Assembly: GCA_035293565.1 (NCBI GenBank)
Contig: DATGMP010000062.1
Location: forward strand, 1 to 64,000
Source: DATGMP01 sp035293565
GTDB lineage: Bacteria; Pseudomonadota; Alphaproteobacteria; BOG-932; Roseiterribacteraceae
Length of the DNA stretch: 64,000 nucleotides
Reading direction: 5' to 3'
Shown here: positions 35,797 to 44,008 of the stretch, one piece after another
Layout of the letters: each line of letters begins with the position of its first letter
Position numbering within the stretch: position 1 is the stretch's first letter
Made by a program: the position numbers and the translations under genes
The notes under the pieces: generated by a model
Seen by the model: only the letters and a program-made list of their open reading frames with translations
Database searches by the model: none
What the model was told of the DNA's origin: nothing

Positions 35797-36771
35797 TCAC
35801 AGTCTGATGGAGCTCACCGGAGCCTTCAAAATCCACTCCACCCCATCGGCGGCGAACGACAGCGCGGTCTCGGCTCCCAATTGGGCCCGGCAATAGTCCT
35901 CGATGATTTTGGAACCGAAACCCGTGCGAACCGGCGCCCTCACCGGTGGGCCGCCGCTCTCCTTCCAGCGTAGATGAAACGCGGCGTCAGCGTCGCCTTC
36001 GCGGAGCGTCCAATCCAGGGCGACGCGTCCGGTATCGTTGGACAGAGAGCCGTACTTGATGGCGTTGGTGGATAGTTCATGCAAAACCATCGTCAGCGCG
36101 AGCGCGGACCTGGGGCCGACGTCCAAGCGCGGGCCCTCGATCTGAATCCGTGGATTGTCCGGTCCGCAGGCCGCGATGCCGCTCTTGACGACGTCGGCGA
36201 TCGGAGCGCTTTCCCAGCTGGTTCGCGTAAGCACCTCATGGGCATGGCCCAGCGCGACGAGGCGTGCGTTGATGGCATCGACAGCGTCTTTCGGCTCATC
36301 GCCCTCGCGGAACGTTTGGCTGACGATCCCTTGCACGACCGCCAAGGTATTGTTCACCCGATGGATGAGCTCGTGATTGAGCACCTGTTGCCGCGCCTCG
36401 GCCTGCTTGCGTTCGCTTATGTCGATGAATGTGCACACCGCTCCCTCGATCCGCCCTTCGCGGACGAGCGGACGAGCCCAATATTCGACGGGAAAGCTCG
36501 TTCCGTCCGCCCGATGGAATACGTCCTCGACCTCATGAGCGTCGATGCCGCTTTGAGCGGCCTTAAGCACCGGGCAATCGGAGCGCGGATAAGGCGAGCC
36601 GTCCGCTCGCGAATGATGGATCAGCAGATAGAGGTCTTTTCCCAATACGTCGTCATTCTTCTCGAATGCCGTCATGCGCAGAAAGGATGCGTTGCAGAGC
36701 GTGATCGCGCCATGTCGATCGATAGCGCAGAACCCCTCGGCGGCGGAATCGAGAAGCGCCCGCAAATCCAT
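35797..36771 (-). CDS. PAS-domain HWE-family histidine kinase
   Basis: A 324-residue soluble kinase. An N-terminal PAS domain (about 1-125) has GFCAIDRHGAITLCNASFLR and a PAC tail. The HWE kinase domain starts ELIHRVNNTLAVVQGIV (phospho-His near residue 137), continues MVLHELSTNAIKYG, and ends LRWKESGGPP with GFGSKIIEDYC; the H, W and E that name the family are all present. HWE kinases are common in alphaproteobacteria and often act in general stress or light/redox signalling. No partner receiver gene is adjacent. It shares strand and neighbourhood with two hybrid kinases and the ECF/ChrR block. Confidence 0.9.
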   Translation of the reverse strand: MDLRALLDSAAEGFCAIDRHGAITLCNASFLRMTAFEKNDDVLGKDLYLLIHHSRADGSPYPRSDCPVLKAAQSGIDAHEVEDVFHRADGTSFPVEYWARPLVREGRIEGAVCTFIDISERKQAEARQQVLNHELIHRVNNTLAVVQGIVSQTFREGDEPKDAVDAINARLVALGHAHEVLTRTSWESAPIADVVKSGIAACGPDNPRIQIEGPRLDVGPRSALALTMVLHELSTNAIKYGSLSNDTGRVALDWTLREGDADAAFHLRWKESGGPPVRAPVRTGFGSKIIEDYCRAQLGAETALSFAADGVEWILKAPVSSIRL

Positions 36772-36839
36772 TTACGTCTCCGTGGGCGGCCGCCCGGTCG
36801 ATTTTCGATATGGCCTCGCATGAGGAGAACCCGTCATGG

Positions 36840-37451
36840 TCATCGCAGAACGTCCCTGGTGCTGGTGACGAGAAGGCAGGTGCAGCCCGTCTCGGTCCAG
36901 ACGCGGCGATCGCTCGTTCCGGGCGCACCGTAATTGTAGTCGCCCGCGACCAGCAGGCGCTCGTCGATCCGCAGCTCGCCCGCGAGGAGATACAGCTCTT
37001 CGATGCCGGCATGAGTATGCGCCGGGTAGCTGGCGCCGCGGGCAAGGCGCACGAGCATGCTGACCCTGGACCGTTCCTCGTCCGTCGCCAGCAGCCGGCA
37101 TTCGATCCCAGGCGCGACCGGGCTCCATTCCGGCTCGAGCCACCGCCCGGCCAGGAAAGGCGGTGGCTCTTCCCGCGTCTCGTGGGATATGCGAAGCGCC
37201 AAGCGCGTCTGGAGCGACGCACTTGGGCGCAGCACATCCGTTGGCCAGGAGACGAACCAATCGATCACAGGACGGAGGCTGTCGAGCTCGCCCCGACAGT
37301 GCGGGCATTCGGCGATGTGCGCCGCGATCGCGGCGGCCTCGCCCTTAGTCAGGATGCCCAGGACATAGGCGCATGTCAGCTCGGCGTGCTCGCATTGCCG
37401 CGGGCTCATTGGCCGGCGGCCGCCGGGAATTTCGCCATGGCCGGCGTTCAT
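36840..37451 (-). CDS. ChrR-type cupin anti-sigma factor, copy 1
   Basis: A 203-residue protein. Its N-terminal zinc-binding domain has CEHAELTCAYVLGIL and HIAECPHC, giving the H...H-x3-C-x2-C set of ChrR-type anti-sigma factors. Its C-terminal cupin has the metal motif HTHAGIEE. ChrR-like factors hold an ECF sigma inactive until singlet oxygen or another oxidant releases it. A fourth cupin ligand, usually a histidine after the GDY motif, is not seen (GDYNYGAPGTSDR). It is about 125 bases downstream of copy 2 and nearly identical to it in the cupin half. Start is uncertain: 37451 or 37409. Confidence 0.85.
   Translation of the reverse strand: MNAGHGEIPGGRRPMSPRQCEHAELTCAYVLGILTKGEAAAIAAHIAECPHCRGELDSLRPVIDWFVSWPTDVLRPSASLQTRLALRISHETREEPPPFLAGRWLEPEWSPVAPGIECRLLATDEERSRVSMLVRLARGASYPAHTHAGIEELYLLAGELRIDERLLVAGDYNYGAPGTSDRRVWTETGCTCLLVTSTRDVLR
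36862..37038. repeat. Copy 1 of a duplicated 177-bp segment (ChrR-like genes)
   Basis: These 177 bases match 37598-37774 in direct orientation at a constant offset of 736 bases, with only scattered substitutions by eye. They encode the cupin half of the two anti-sigma genes. The high DNA identity points to a recent tandem duplication. Confidence 0.85.
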
Positions 37452-37575
37452 AGCGCCGGATGACCGATGGGGAGCTGCATAGCCCCCTAAACGTCAACCG
37501 CGCGCCCTTGGATTGGCGAGCGGCCATCGGCGAAGAGAAGGAACCTGGTGCAGCCGCGCCGATCCGCCCGACGCC

Positions 37576-38154
37576 TCAGGAAAGCGTATCGTCGTAGCTG
37601 GTGACGAGAAGACAGGTGCAGCCCGTCTCGGTCCAGACGCGCCGGTCGCTCGTTCCAGGCGCGCCGCGGTTGTAGTCGCCGGGGACCAGCAGGCGCTCGT
37701 CGATCCACAGCTCGCCGTCGAGGAGATGCAGCTCCTCGATGCCGGCATGAGTATGCGCCGGGTAGCTGGCGCCGGGAGCAAGGCGCACCAGCATGCTGAC
37801 GCGGCGCCTTTCGGCATCGGTCGCAAGCAGCTGGCATTCGATGCCCGGCGCGACCAGGCTCCATTCCGGCTCGGACCACCGTCGGGCCGGAAGCGGCGGA
37901 GGGGCTTTGCCCGTCTCCTCGGCGATGCGAAGCGCCAGGCGCGCCTGCAACGAGGCGGCCGGACGCAGCAGGTCGGTGGGCCAGCACGCGAACCGATCGA
38001 CCACCGGGCGGAGGCTGTCGAGCTCCCGCCGGCAGTCGGGGCACCCGGCGATGTGAGCCTCTATCGCGGGAGCTTCGCCCTTTGGCAGGATGCCCAGAGC
38101 ATAAGCGCGCAGGGCATCGCCCTTGTCGCAGACGTCGCGCCGGCAGGTATTCAC
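37576..38154 (-). CDS. ChrR-type cupin anti-sigma factor, copy 2
   Basis: A 192-residue paralogue of the neighbouring gene. The HIAGCPDC zinc motif and the HTHAGIEE cupin motif are kept. The first histidine of the zinc site, seen in copy 1 as CEHAEL, is replaced by lysine here (CDKGDA), so zinc binding may differ. In a 68-residue stretch of the cupin half only about six residues differ between the copies. The start ATG overlaps the TGA of the ECF sigma gene, so this copy is the translationally coupled partner of the sigma factor, and copy 1 is the extra one. Confidence 0.87.
   Translation of the reverse strand: MNTCRRDVCDKGDALRAYALGILPKGEAPAIEAHIAGCPDCRRELDSLRPVVDRFACWPTDLLRPAASLQARLALRIAEETGKAPPPLPARRWSEPEWSLVAPGIECQLLATDAERRRVSMLVRLAPGASYPAHTHAGIEELHLLDGELWIDERLLVPGDYNRGAPGTSDRRVWTETGCTCLLVTSYDDTLS
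37598..37774. repeat. Copy 2 of a duplicated 177-bp segment (ChrR-like genes)
   Basis: Direct-repeat partner of 36862-37038, at an offset of 736 bases. It covers the cupin-encoding half of the second anti-sigma gene. Confidence 0.85.
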
Positions 38155-38798
38155 CGCTTTTCCGCCTCCCCGGGCAACGCGAGCCGCAGCTTATGCAATC
38201 CTGAGCGAATGCGGGTCTTGATCGTGCCGAGCGGTAAATTCAACCGCGCGGCGGTTTCGGCATGCGTAAGTCCGCCAAAATACGCCGTTTCGATCGCTTC
38301 GCGCTCGCCGGGCGTGAGCGCCGTCAACGCTTCGCGCAGCCACTCGCCCTGCTCGCGCAGCTCCAGCGCGTCACGCGGATCGGCGGCCGCCTCGACCAGC
38401 ATCTGGACTTCGCCGCCCCGGCCTCGCTTCTTTCGGCTCTCGAAGCGCAGGCGGTCGATCGCCCTGGAGCGCGCCTGGTTCATGATCCAGCCGAGAACCG
38501 TGCCGTTCGCAGCGTCGTAGCGCGACGCGCGCAGCCAGACGTCATGGAAGACGTCGACGGTAAGCTCTTCGGCGGTCTCCCGGTTGGCGGTCAGCCGTAG
38601 GATCAAAGTGAAAACGATGCGATGCGCCCTTTCGTAAAGCGCATGCAACGCCAGCTGGTCTCCCGCGGCGATCGATTGGACGAGCATCGCCCAGTCCCGC
38701 TCCGGCACCGGCACACTGGACTTGGCGTAGAGCACATCGCCCAGCGTCGCGGCGGAGCTCTTTGGATGCCGTTCGGCGGCAGCGGGCGACTTCTTCAT
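38151..38798 (-). CDS. ECF sigma factor, ChrR-associated (RpoE/SigK type)
   Basis: A 215-residue sigma factor. Region 2 includes EELTVDVFHDVWLRASRYD and TVLGWIMNQARSRAIDRLR; region 4 includes LTPGEREAIETAYFGGLTHAETAARLNLPLGTIKTR. Sigma factors of this group pair with ChrR-type anti-sigma proteins and drive responses to singlet oxygen and related stress. It overlaps the ChrR-like copy 2 gene by 4 bases, the usual sigma/anti-sigma layout. ATG 38798 is chosen on length; ATGs at 38831 and further up are possible and no ribosome site decides. The promoter is probably autoregulated (inference). Confidence 0.9.
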   Translation of the reverse strand: MKKSPAAAERHPKSSAATLGDVLYAKSSVPVPERDWAMLVQSIAAGDQLALHALYERAHRIVFTLILRLTANRETAEELTVDVFHDVWLRASRYDAANGTVLGWIMNQARSRAIDRLRFESRKKRGRGGEVQMLVEAAADPRDALELREQGEWLREALTALTPGEREAIETAYFGGLTHAETAARLNLPLGTIKTRIRSGLHKLRLALPGEAEKR

Positions 38799-39164
38799 AG
38801 CCCGATCATGCAAGAACCTTCGACGCTGCATCAGGGCGCCATGGGCGCAAGAAACCCGACTGCCCAAAGGCGGTTCTGATTTCGCGCGGCCGAGATCGAG
38901 GGAGCAACGCCGGACGCCCGGCGGGGTTCCACGGCTCGGGATAGCACGGCGCCAATGGCCTCAGCTCGATCGACATCGTGCGGCTAGCCGCCGGGGTACC
39001 CGCAGGGGCTGTGTGGGCGTGAACCATTGCGGAACGGCGCGCTCTAGTTTTGCGCCGCTCCCCGGTGCATGAACCCGACTCGTTCATGCAGGATTGAGCA
39101 AGATCGCGCTTCGTACCGTCGGCACGATACGGCCACGAAATGGCGGATTTCTGCGGGTTTGAGA
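38799..39164. other. Intergenic region between ECF sigma gene and tRNA-Arg
   Basis: About 365 bases without a convincing coding frame. It holds a perfect 9-base inverted repeat at 39066-39090 and presumably the promoter of the ECF sigma operon, which cannot be pinned down. Confidence 0.4.
39066..39090. promoter_or_regulatory. Inverted repeat TGCATGAAC-N7-GTTCATGCA
   Basis: Perfect 9-base arms at 39066-39074 and 39082-39090 flank a 7-base spacer. It lies 75 bases past the tRNA-Arg 3' end and about 270 bases before the ECF sigma gene. There is no T run on either side, so it is more like a protein-binding site than a terminator. The protein is unknown. Confidence 0.4.
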
Positions 39165-39241
<77 letters not shown>

Positions 39242-39363
39242 ATAGCCAGGAGAGGCGAAGCTTTAGCGCAAAGCGGGCGGGGATGGAACCCTGGTAAAGC
39301 CACTGCCCCGGCGCCGCCGCCCGGCCTATGCTCCCGGGCAAAACCACGCATGGAGGAGCGCCG

Positions 39364-39819
39364 ATGGATCCCGACCGCGAACCCGAACAGCAATTCCGCA
39401 TACGCGGCGTGATCGAGCGTTATTTCAACGCCGTCGACCGCCGCGACTGGGAGCTTCTCGCCGCCTGCTTCACCGAGGATGTCGCGTTCGAGTTCAATCT
39501 CGATACGGTGATCGAGGTCCGCGGGCGGACGGCGCTGGTCGAGCGCATGAGCGGAATGCCGAAGCCGGCCGCCAGCAACCATGCGCTCAGCAGCACCTCG
39601 ATCCTGGTGGAAGGAGACGAAGCGACCGCGGTGACCTTCGCCACGGCCTCGGTCGTGCTGGACCGGATCGACGGCGGCCGGGTGCTGGTGCGCGGCTTGC
39701 GCTACGACGACAAGCTGAAGCGCGTCGACGGAGCCTGGCGCATCGCGGAGCGACGGCACCTGCCGGTCTGGCAGTACGAGACAGTCTCCGTCCCGCCCCG
39801 CGCGCCGCAGCGGCCCTAG
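39364..39819 (+). CDS. SnoaL/NTF2-like protein (ketosteroid-isomerase fold)
   Basis: A 151-residue SnoaL-like domain protein. IRGVIERYFNAVDRRDWELLAACFTEDVAFEF is the opening helix-strand pattern of the NTF2-like fold. Relatives include steroid delta-isomerases, dehydratases and cyclases, and many have no enzymatic role. GGAGGAGC lies just before the ATG at 39364. It is convergent with the SDR gene at 39827, whose product might act on the same compound (inference). Substrate unknown. Confidence 0.75.
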   Translation: MDPDREPEQQFRIRGVIERYFNAVDRRDWELLAACFTEDVAFEFNLDTVIEVRGRTALVERMSGMPKPAASNHALSSTSILVEGDEATAVTFATASVVLDRIDGGRVLVRGLRYDDKLKRVDGAWRIAERRHLPVWQYETVSVPPRAPQRP

Positions 39820-39826
39820 GCGGGCG

Positions 39827-40585
39827 CTATTCGTTCAGCCGCGGCACCATGATGCCGCCGTCGATCGGGATCGCGGCGCCGGACATGTAGGAGGAATCGT
39901 CCGACAGGAAGAAGGCGATCGCCTTGCCGAATTCCTCGAGCCGTCCGACGCGGTCGAAATGGGAGAGCTTGTCGAGGAATGCCTGGCGCGCGTCGGTGCG
40001 CGAAGGATGCGGCGGGTTACCCAGCACCACGGCGTTGATCGTGACACCCTGGCGCGCGACCTCCTTGCTGACGGAGGCCACCAGCCCATGCAGCGCGGCT
40101 TTGCCCGAGGCGTAGGGCGCGCCCGCCTCCTGCCCCAGCACGGCGGAGAAGGAGCTGACGCAAACCACCTTGCCGTAGCCGCGCGCGAGCATGCCGGGCA
40201 ACACCGATTTCAGCACCATCACCTGGCTCATGAAATTCATGTCCATGAAGGCGCGGAAATCGGCAATCGAGGTCTCGGTGAGCTCGCGCCAAGGCGTGGC
40301 GGGCGGGCCGCCGCCGGCATTGTTGAGCAGCAGGTCGATCTTGCCGTGCGCGGCGGCCGCCTCCTCCGCCATGCGGTTGACGAAGGCTTCGTCGGTGACG
40401 CTGCCGACATGGGTGGAGACCTTCGCGCCCTCTCGGCGGAGCTCGTCGGCCGTAGCAGCGAGCCTCTCGCCGTCGATGTCGTTGAGCGCGACGGCGGCGC
40501 CGCCGCGTATGAGCTCGGTTGCGACCGCCTTGCCGATGCCGCGCCCGCCCGCGGTTATGAGCGCGACCTTGCCTGCGAATCTCAT
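39827..40585 (-). CDS. SDR-family oxidoreductase
   Basis: A 252-residue classical SDR. TAGGRGIG is the cofactor loop at residues 11-18, LNNAGGG is present, and the catalytic Y-x3-K is PYASGKAAL with serine in VSSFSA. After the second beta strand there is an Asp (NDIDGERL), which suggests NAD(H). GGGAGGATGG lies before the ATG. The gene sits 12 bases after the neighbouring SDR gene on the same strand, so the two are one operon downstream of the TonB receptor. Substrate unknown. Confidence 0.88.
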   Translation of the reverse strand: MRFAGKVALITAGGRGIGKAVATELIRGGAAVALNDIDGERLAATADELRREGAKVSTHVGSVTDEAFVNRMAEEAAAAHGKIDLLLNNAGGGPPATPWRELTETSIADFRAFMDMNFMSQVMVLKSVLPGMLARGYGKVVCVSSFSAVLGQEAGAPYASGKAALHGLVASVSKEVARQGVTINAVVLGNPPHPSRTDARQAFLDKLSHFDRVGRLEEFGKAIAFFLSDDSSYMSGAAIPIDGGIMVPRLNE

Positions 40586-40597
40586 GCCATCCTCCCG

Positions 40598-41350
40598 CTA
40601 GATGCCCGGGCGCGAGCCCCCCGAAACATTGATCAGCTCGCCATTCACGTAAGCGCCGTCGTCGCTCGCGAGAAAGGCGACGGTGGCGGCGATGTCGCGC
40701 GGGTCGCCGACGCGTCCGGTCAGCGAAGCGCGCGCCATCCAGTCGATCTCCTCCTGCTTGCGGTTGCGCTTCATCAGCGGCGTCAGGATGGCGCCCGGCG
40801 CGATGACGTTGGCGCGGATCTTCTGATCCGCGTGATCGATCGCCAGCGACCGCGTCAGCGAAATGACGCCGCCCTTGGCGGCGACATAGGCCGGATTCTT
40901 CATCATGCCGCGCACGCCGGCGCCCGAGGAGATATTGACGATCGAGCCGCCGCCGGCGCGCGCGATCGCAGGGATCGCGGCCTTGCACATCAGGAAGGTC
41001 GAAGTGAGGTTGAGCCTCATCCAGCTCTCCCATTCCTCGACCGGCATATCGACGACGGTCTTTCCCGGACGGCTGCCGCCGACGACATTGACCAGCACAT
41101 TCAGCGCGCCGAAGGCGTCCGTCGCCGCTTTGACCGCGCCCTCCGCCCCGTCGAGGGTCGTCGCGTCGGCGACGAGCGTCCGGATGCGGTCGGCGGCCTT
41201 CGCCTCGCGCTTAGTCTCATCGAGACCGGCCGCGTCGATATCGGCGGCGAGCACGGACGCGCCGCGCTCGGCGAGAAGCCGGACCGTCGCTTGTCCGATC
41301 CCCGCGCCGCCTGCCGTGACGAGCGCCACTTTCCCGTCGAGTTGCCCCAT
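40598..41350 (-). CDS. SDR-family oxidoreductase
   Basis: A 250-residue classical SDR. TAGGAGIG at residues 12-19, the acidic ADIDAAGL after strand two (NAD(H)-type), a VNVVGGS segment in place of the usual NNAG, and the catalytic YVAAK with serine in NISSGAG. GGAGGAGCAA lies before the ATG at 41350. It is 14 bases from the end of the TonB receptor gene, so the receptor and both SDRs are one operon. A receptor with two dehydrogenases suggests uptake and oxidation of one type of compound (inference). Confidence 0.88.
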   Translation of the reverse strand: MGQLDGKVALVTAGGAGIGQATVRLLAERGASVLAADIDAAGLDETKREAKAADRIRTLVADATTLDGAEGAVKAATDAFGALNVLVNVVGGSRPGKTVVDMPVEEWESWMRLNLTSTFLMCKAAIPAIARAGGGSIVNISSGAGVRGMMKNPAYVAAKGGVISLTRSLAIDHADQKIRANVIAPGAILTPLMKRNRKQEEIDWMARASLTGRVGDPRDIAATVAFLASDDGAYVNGELINVSGGSRPGI

Positions 41351-41364
41351 TTGCTCCTCCGCTG

Positions 41365-43785
41365 TCAGCCGCCGAAATTGTAGCGGATCTGCACGCCGAT
41401 CATCCTGGGCTCGTTATAGATCACCTGGTCGGTGCCGAGCGACGAATAGAGATAGCCGCCGCCGATCCGATAGACCGTGTCGGTCAGGTTGGTGATGAAG
41501 AAACGGCCGTCGAAATCGCTGCCCCAGATCTTCGTCCAATCGATCGAAAGGTCGAGCACGTCGGTATCGCCCTGGGTTGCGAACGGATCGGTGATGGTCC
41601 GGCCGCCCACGATGATCGTGGGCGCAAGGGCAAGGATCACGCTCGATTTGTGCACCCAGCTCAACGTCGCCGACAGATTCCCATAGGCCTCGTCGATCGG
41701 CAGCTCATAGCGCGCGCTGATGTTGAATTTGTTCTTCGGCGCGAACGGGAAGACTCGGCCGGTCGAAAGCGACGGCGCGCCGTTCACGAGGCGCGTGTAG
41801 TCGAGGAACGCCGAGTAGGCGGCATCGGTATAGGCGTAGGATGCCGTCAACGTCAGCGGCTTCACTGGAATGAAGGTGACATCGGCCTCGATTCCCTTCA
41901 CCTCCGCGGTGGCGGCGTTGGTGAGCGCGCTCACCGTCGATATCACGCCCGAGACGCTCGTCACCGAAAAGCTCTGGTTGAGCTGCGCGTTGTCGAGATT
42001 GAGGTCATAGGCGTCGACATTGGCCCTGAGGCTCATGCCATTGAAGCGCCAGTCGGATTTAACGCCGATCTCGGTATCGGTCGCGATCTCCGGCTGGTAG
42101 ACAAAGAGGCTCGATGCGTTGGGGATCGGCGGGTTGGCCGTCAGCACCGGCGCCGCCAACGGGTTGAGACCGCCGGCGCGGTAGCCCTGCCGATGCGTGA
42201 CGTAGAGCATCATGTCCGGCGTCACCTGATACTCGGCGCCCACCGTGTAAGAGTCGGTGTCCGTGTTGAGCGTCAGACTGCGATCGCAAACCGTCGTGGC
42301 GCCCGGATTCGTCACCTTCGTTCCCGTCGCTCCCGTCGTGCATTTGAAGCTCGCGATCTGCGCGACGGTCAAGGAGCGCGTATCGTTGGTGAAGCGATAA
42401 CCACCGGTGAATTTCAGTCCCGGTATGTAATCGTCGAGCCCATAGGTGAATTGGAAATAGCCGGCCCGGCTATCATCGACGAGGAAGTTGTTCACGTCGG
42501 TGACGCTGCCGAAGACGCTCGTTTGATGCTGGTAGCTCGATCCCGGCGAGTCGGCGTGGAGATAGAAATAGCCCACCGTGTATTGCAGACGATCGCCGAA
42601 AAGCTTGCCTTGGATCTGCGGCTCCTCGGTGTATTGCTCGACATTGGTGCTCCAAGCATCGCCGGGCGAGCGCGTGTTGCAGGTCAAGGGCGATTCGCAT
42701 GTGTCGAAATCGAGAATTTTGAGCGCCGTGCCGTCGTAGTCGAAGCGATTGAGCTGCTTGAAGCTGCGCCAGCCGAAGATGTTTCGGAGCGTCAGGTTGT
42801 CGAGCGGATCCCAGGTCGTAATGTCGGCGACGCCGGTCGCCTCGATCTTGTCCAGCCCCTGAACGTCCGAATATGTCTCGTAAGGGCCGACCGCCTGCTG
42901 CGCCGCGAGCGCGTTGACGAGGCTCGCGCCCAGAAGCTTCGGCACCGTGGCGAAGGGGTTGATGTTGGCGAGATGGTTCGAGCCGCCGTTCGTGTGCGAA
43001 TCATAGCGGTCGACGACCGTCAGATTCTCCAGCCCGTCGATCGGTCGAAACAGAACCGACAGGCGTTCGCTTGCATAGCTGCGGTCGTCCTGATCTTGAC
43101 CGGTTGTGAGATTCTTCGTGTAGCCGTCCCGCTGCTCGAAGGTACCTGCGGCGCGCACCATCAGCTTGTCGGGAACGATCGGCACGTTGATCGCGGCTTC
43201 GTAGCCGACGTCGCCGTAGTTGCCGAATTGGAGCTGCGCGTAGCCCTCGAAATCATTCGTCGGATGCTTGGGCTCGAACAGCACGGCGCCGCCGGTCGAG
43301 TTGCGTCCGAACAGCGTGCCTTGCGGTCCGTTCAGCACCTGGACGTTCTGCAAGTCGAAATAGCGCCCTGGTCCGCCCCCGTCGCCGATCGGTAAAGGTA
43401 CTTCGGAGAAATAGGTCGGCACGGCGACCTGCTGACCGGATAGCGAAGCGCCGGAACCCGACATGCCGCGAATGACGTAATTCTCCTCGTCGCGGCTCGA
43501 TTCGGCAGCTGAGAGCGAGGGGACGATCTTCGATAGGTCGGTCGCATCCTCGATGTGATGCGCTTCGAGCTGCTGCTCGCTGAAGGCATGCGCGGCAAGC
43601 GGCACCGTCTGCAGCCGCTCCTCGCGGCGCTGCGCGGTGACGATGACTTCTTCCAGGGTCCCTTCCGCTGCGGCCGGAGCGGCGGCAGGCTGCGCCCGGA
43701 TCGGGAGCGCGAGACAGAGGCCAGCGATACTCGCCAGCAGCGCCGAGGCGCCATGCGACCAGAGCTTCCCTTGGATCTTGTTCAT
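41365..43785 (-). CDS. TonB-dependent outer-membrane receptor
   Basis: An 806-residue receptor with a signal peptide ending ALPIRAQ near residue 32. The TonB box EEVIVTAQRRE is near residues 45-55. The plug includes VPLAAHAFSEQQLEA, VIRGMSGSG and VQVLNGPQGTLFGRNSTGGAV. The barrel has many aromatic strands and ends in a short IRYNFGG strand, where the canonical last residue is an aromatic. Receptors of this sphingomonad type take up siderophores, plant glycans, terpenoids or aromatics; substrate cannot be read here. GGGGGAAG precedes the ATG. It heads the operon with the two SDR genes. Confidence 0.93.
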   Translation of the reverse strand: MNKIQGKLWSHGASALLASIAGLCLALPIRAQPAAAPAAAEGTLEEVIVTAQRREERLQTVPLAAHAFSEQQLEAHHIEDATDLSKIVPSLSAAESSRDEENYVIRGMSGSGASLSGQQVAVPTYFSEVPLPIGDGGGPGRYFDLQNVQVLNGPQGTLFGRNSTGGAVLFEPKHPTNDFEGYAQLQFGNYGDVGYEAAINVPIVPDKLMVRAAGTFEQRDGYTKNLTTGQDQDDRSYASERLSVLFRPIDGLENLTVVDRYDSHTNGGSNHLANINPFATVPKLLGASLVNALAAQQAVGPYETYSDVQGLDKIEATGVADITTWDPLDNLTLRNIFGWRSFKQLNRFDYDGTALKILDFDTCESPLTCNTRSPGDAWSTNVEQYTEEPQIQGKLFGDRLQYTVGYFYLHADSPGSSYQHQTSVFGSVTDVNNFLVDDSRAGYFQFTYGLDDYIPGLKFTGGYRFTNDTRSLTVAQIASFKCTTGATGTKVTNPGATTVCDRSLTLNTDTDSYTVGAEYQVTPDMMLYVTHRQGYRAGGLNPLAAPVLTANPPIPNASSLFVYQPEIATDTEIGVKSDWRFNGMSLRANVDAYDLNLDNAQLNQSFSVTSVSGVISTVSALTNAATAEVKGIEADVTFIPVKPLTLTASYAYTDAAYSAFLDYTRLVNGAPSLSTGRVFPFAPKNKFNISARYELPIDEAYGNLSATLSWVHKSSVILALAPTIIVGGRTITDPFATQGDTDVLDLSIDWTKIWGSDFDGRFFITNLTDTVYRIGGGYLYSSLGTDQVIYNEPRMIGVQIRYNFGG

Positions 43786-44008
43786 TTCTTCCCCCGTTCG
43801 GCTTGTGAGACGGTCTTTTTCCGAAGGCTTTCAGTACCCTGGCGGTTTCGAGCACGCGCTTTGTGGGCCAGAGAACGTTGCCAGTTTTTGTCCGACAGTT
43901 CAACAGTTGGATAGGCAGACATATTAAAGATATAAAGCTCGCGCGTCCGATCCGGCGTTGCCGTCTCGTCGGCATTCAGATAACCCGGAGGCAAAGGGGA
44001 GGCGCTCG

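Noticed and set aside
39066..39090. LexA box reading of the inverted repeat
   Set aside because: The arms are GAAC-N7-GTTC, an inverted order, not the direct GTTC-N7-GTTC of alphaproteobacterial LexA.
41650..43395. 581-codon open frame on the plus strand
   Set aside because: Antisense shadow of the TonB receptor gene, with no domain pattern.
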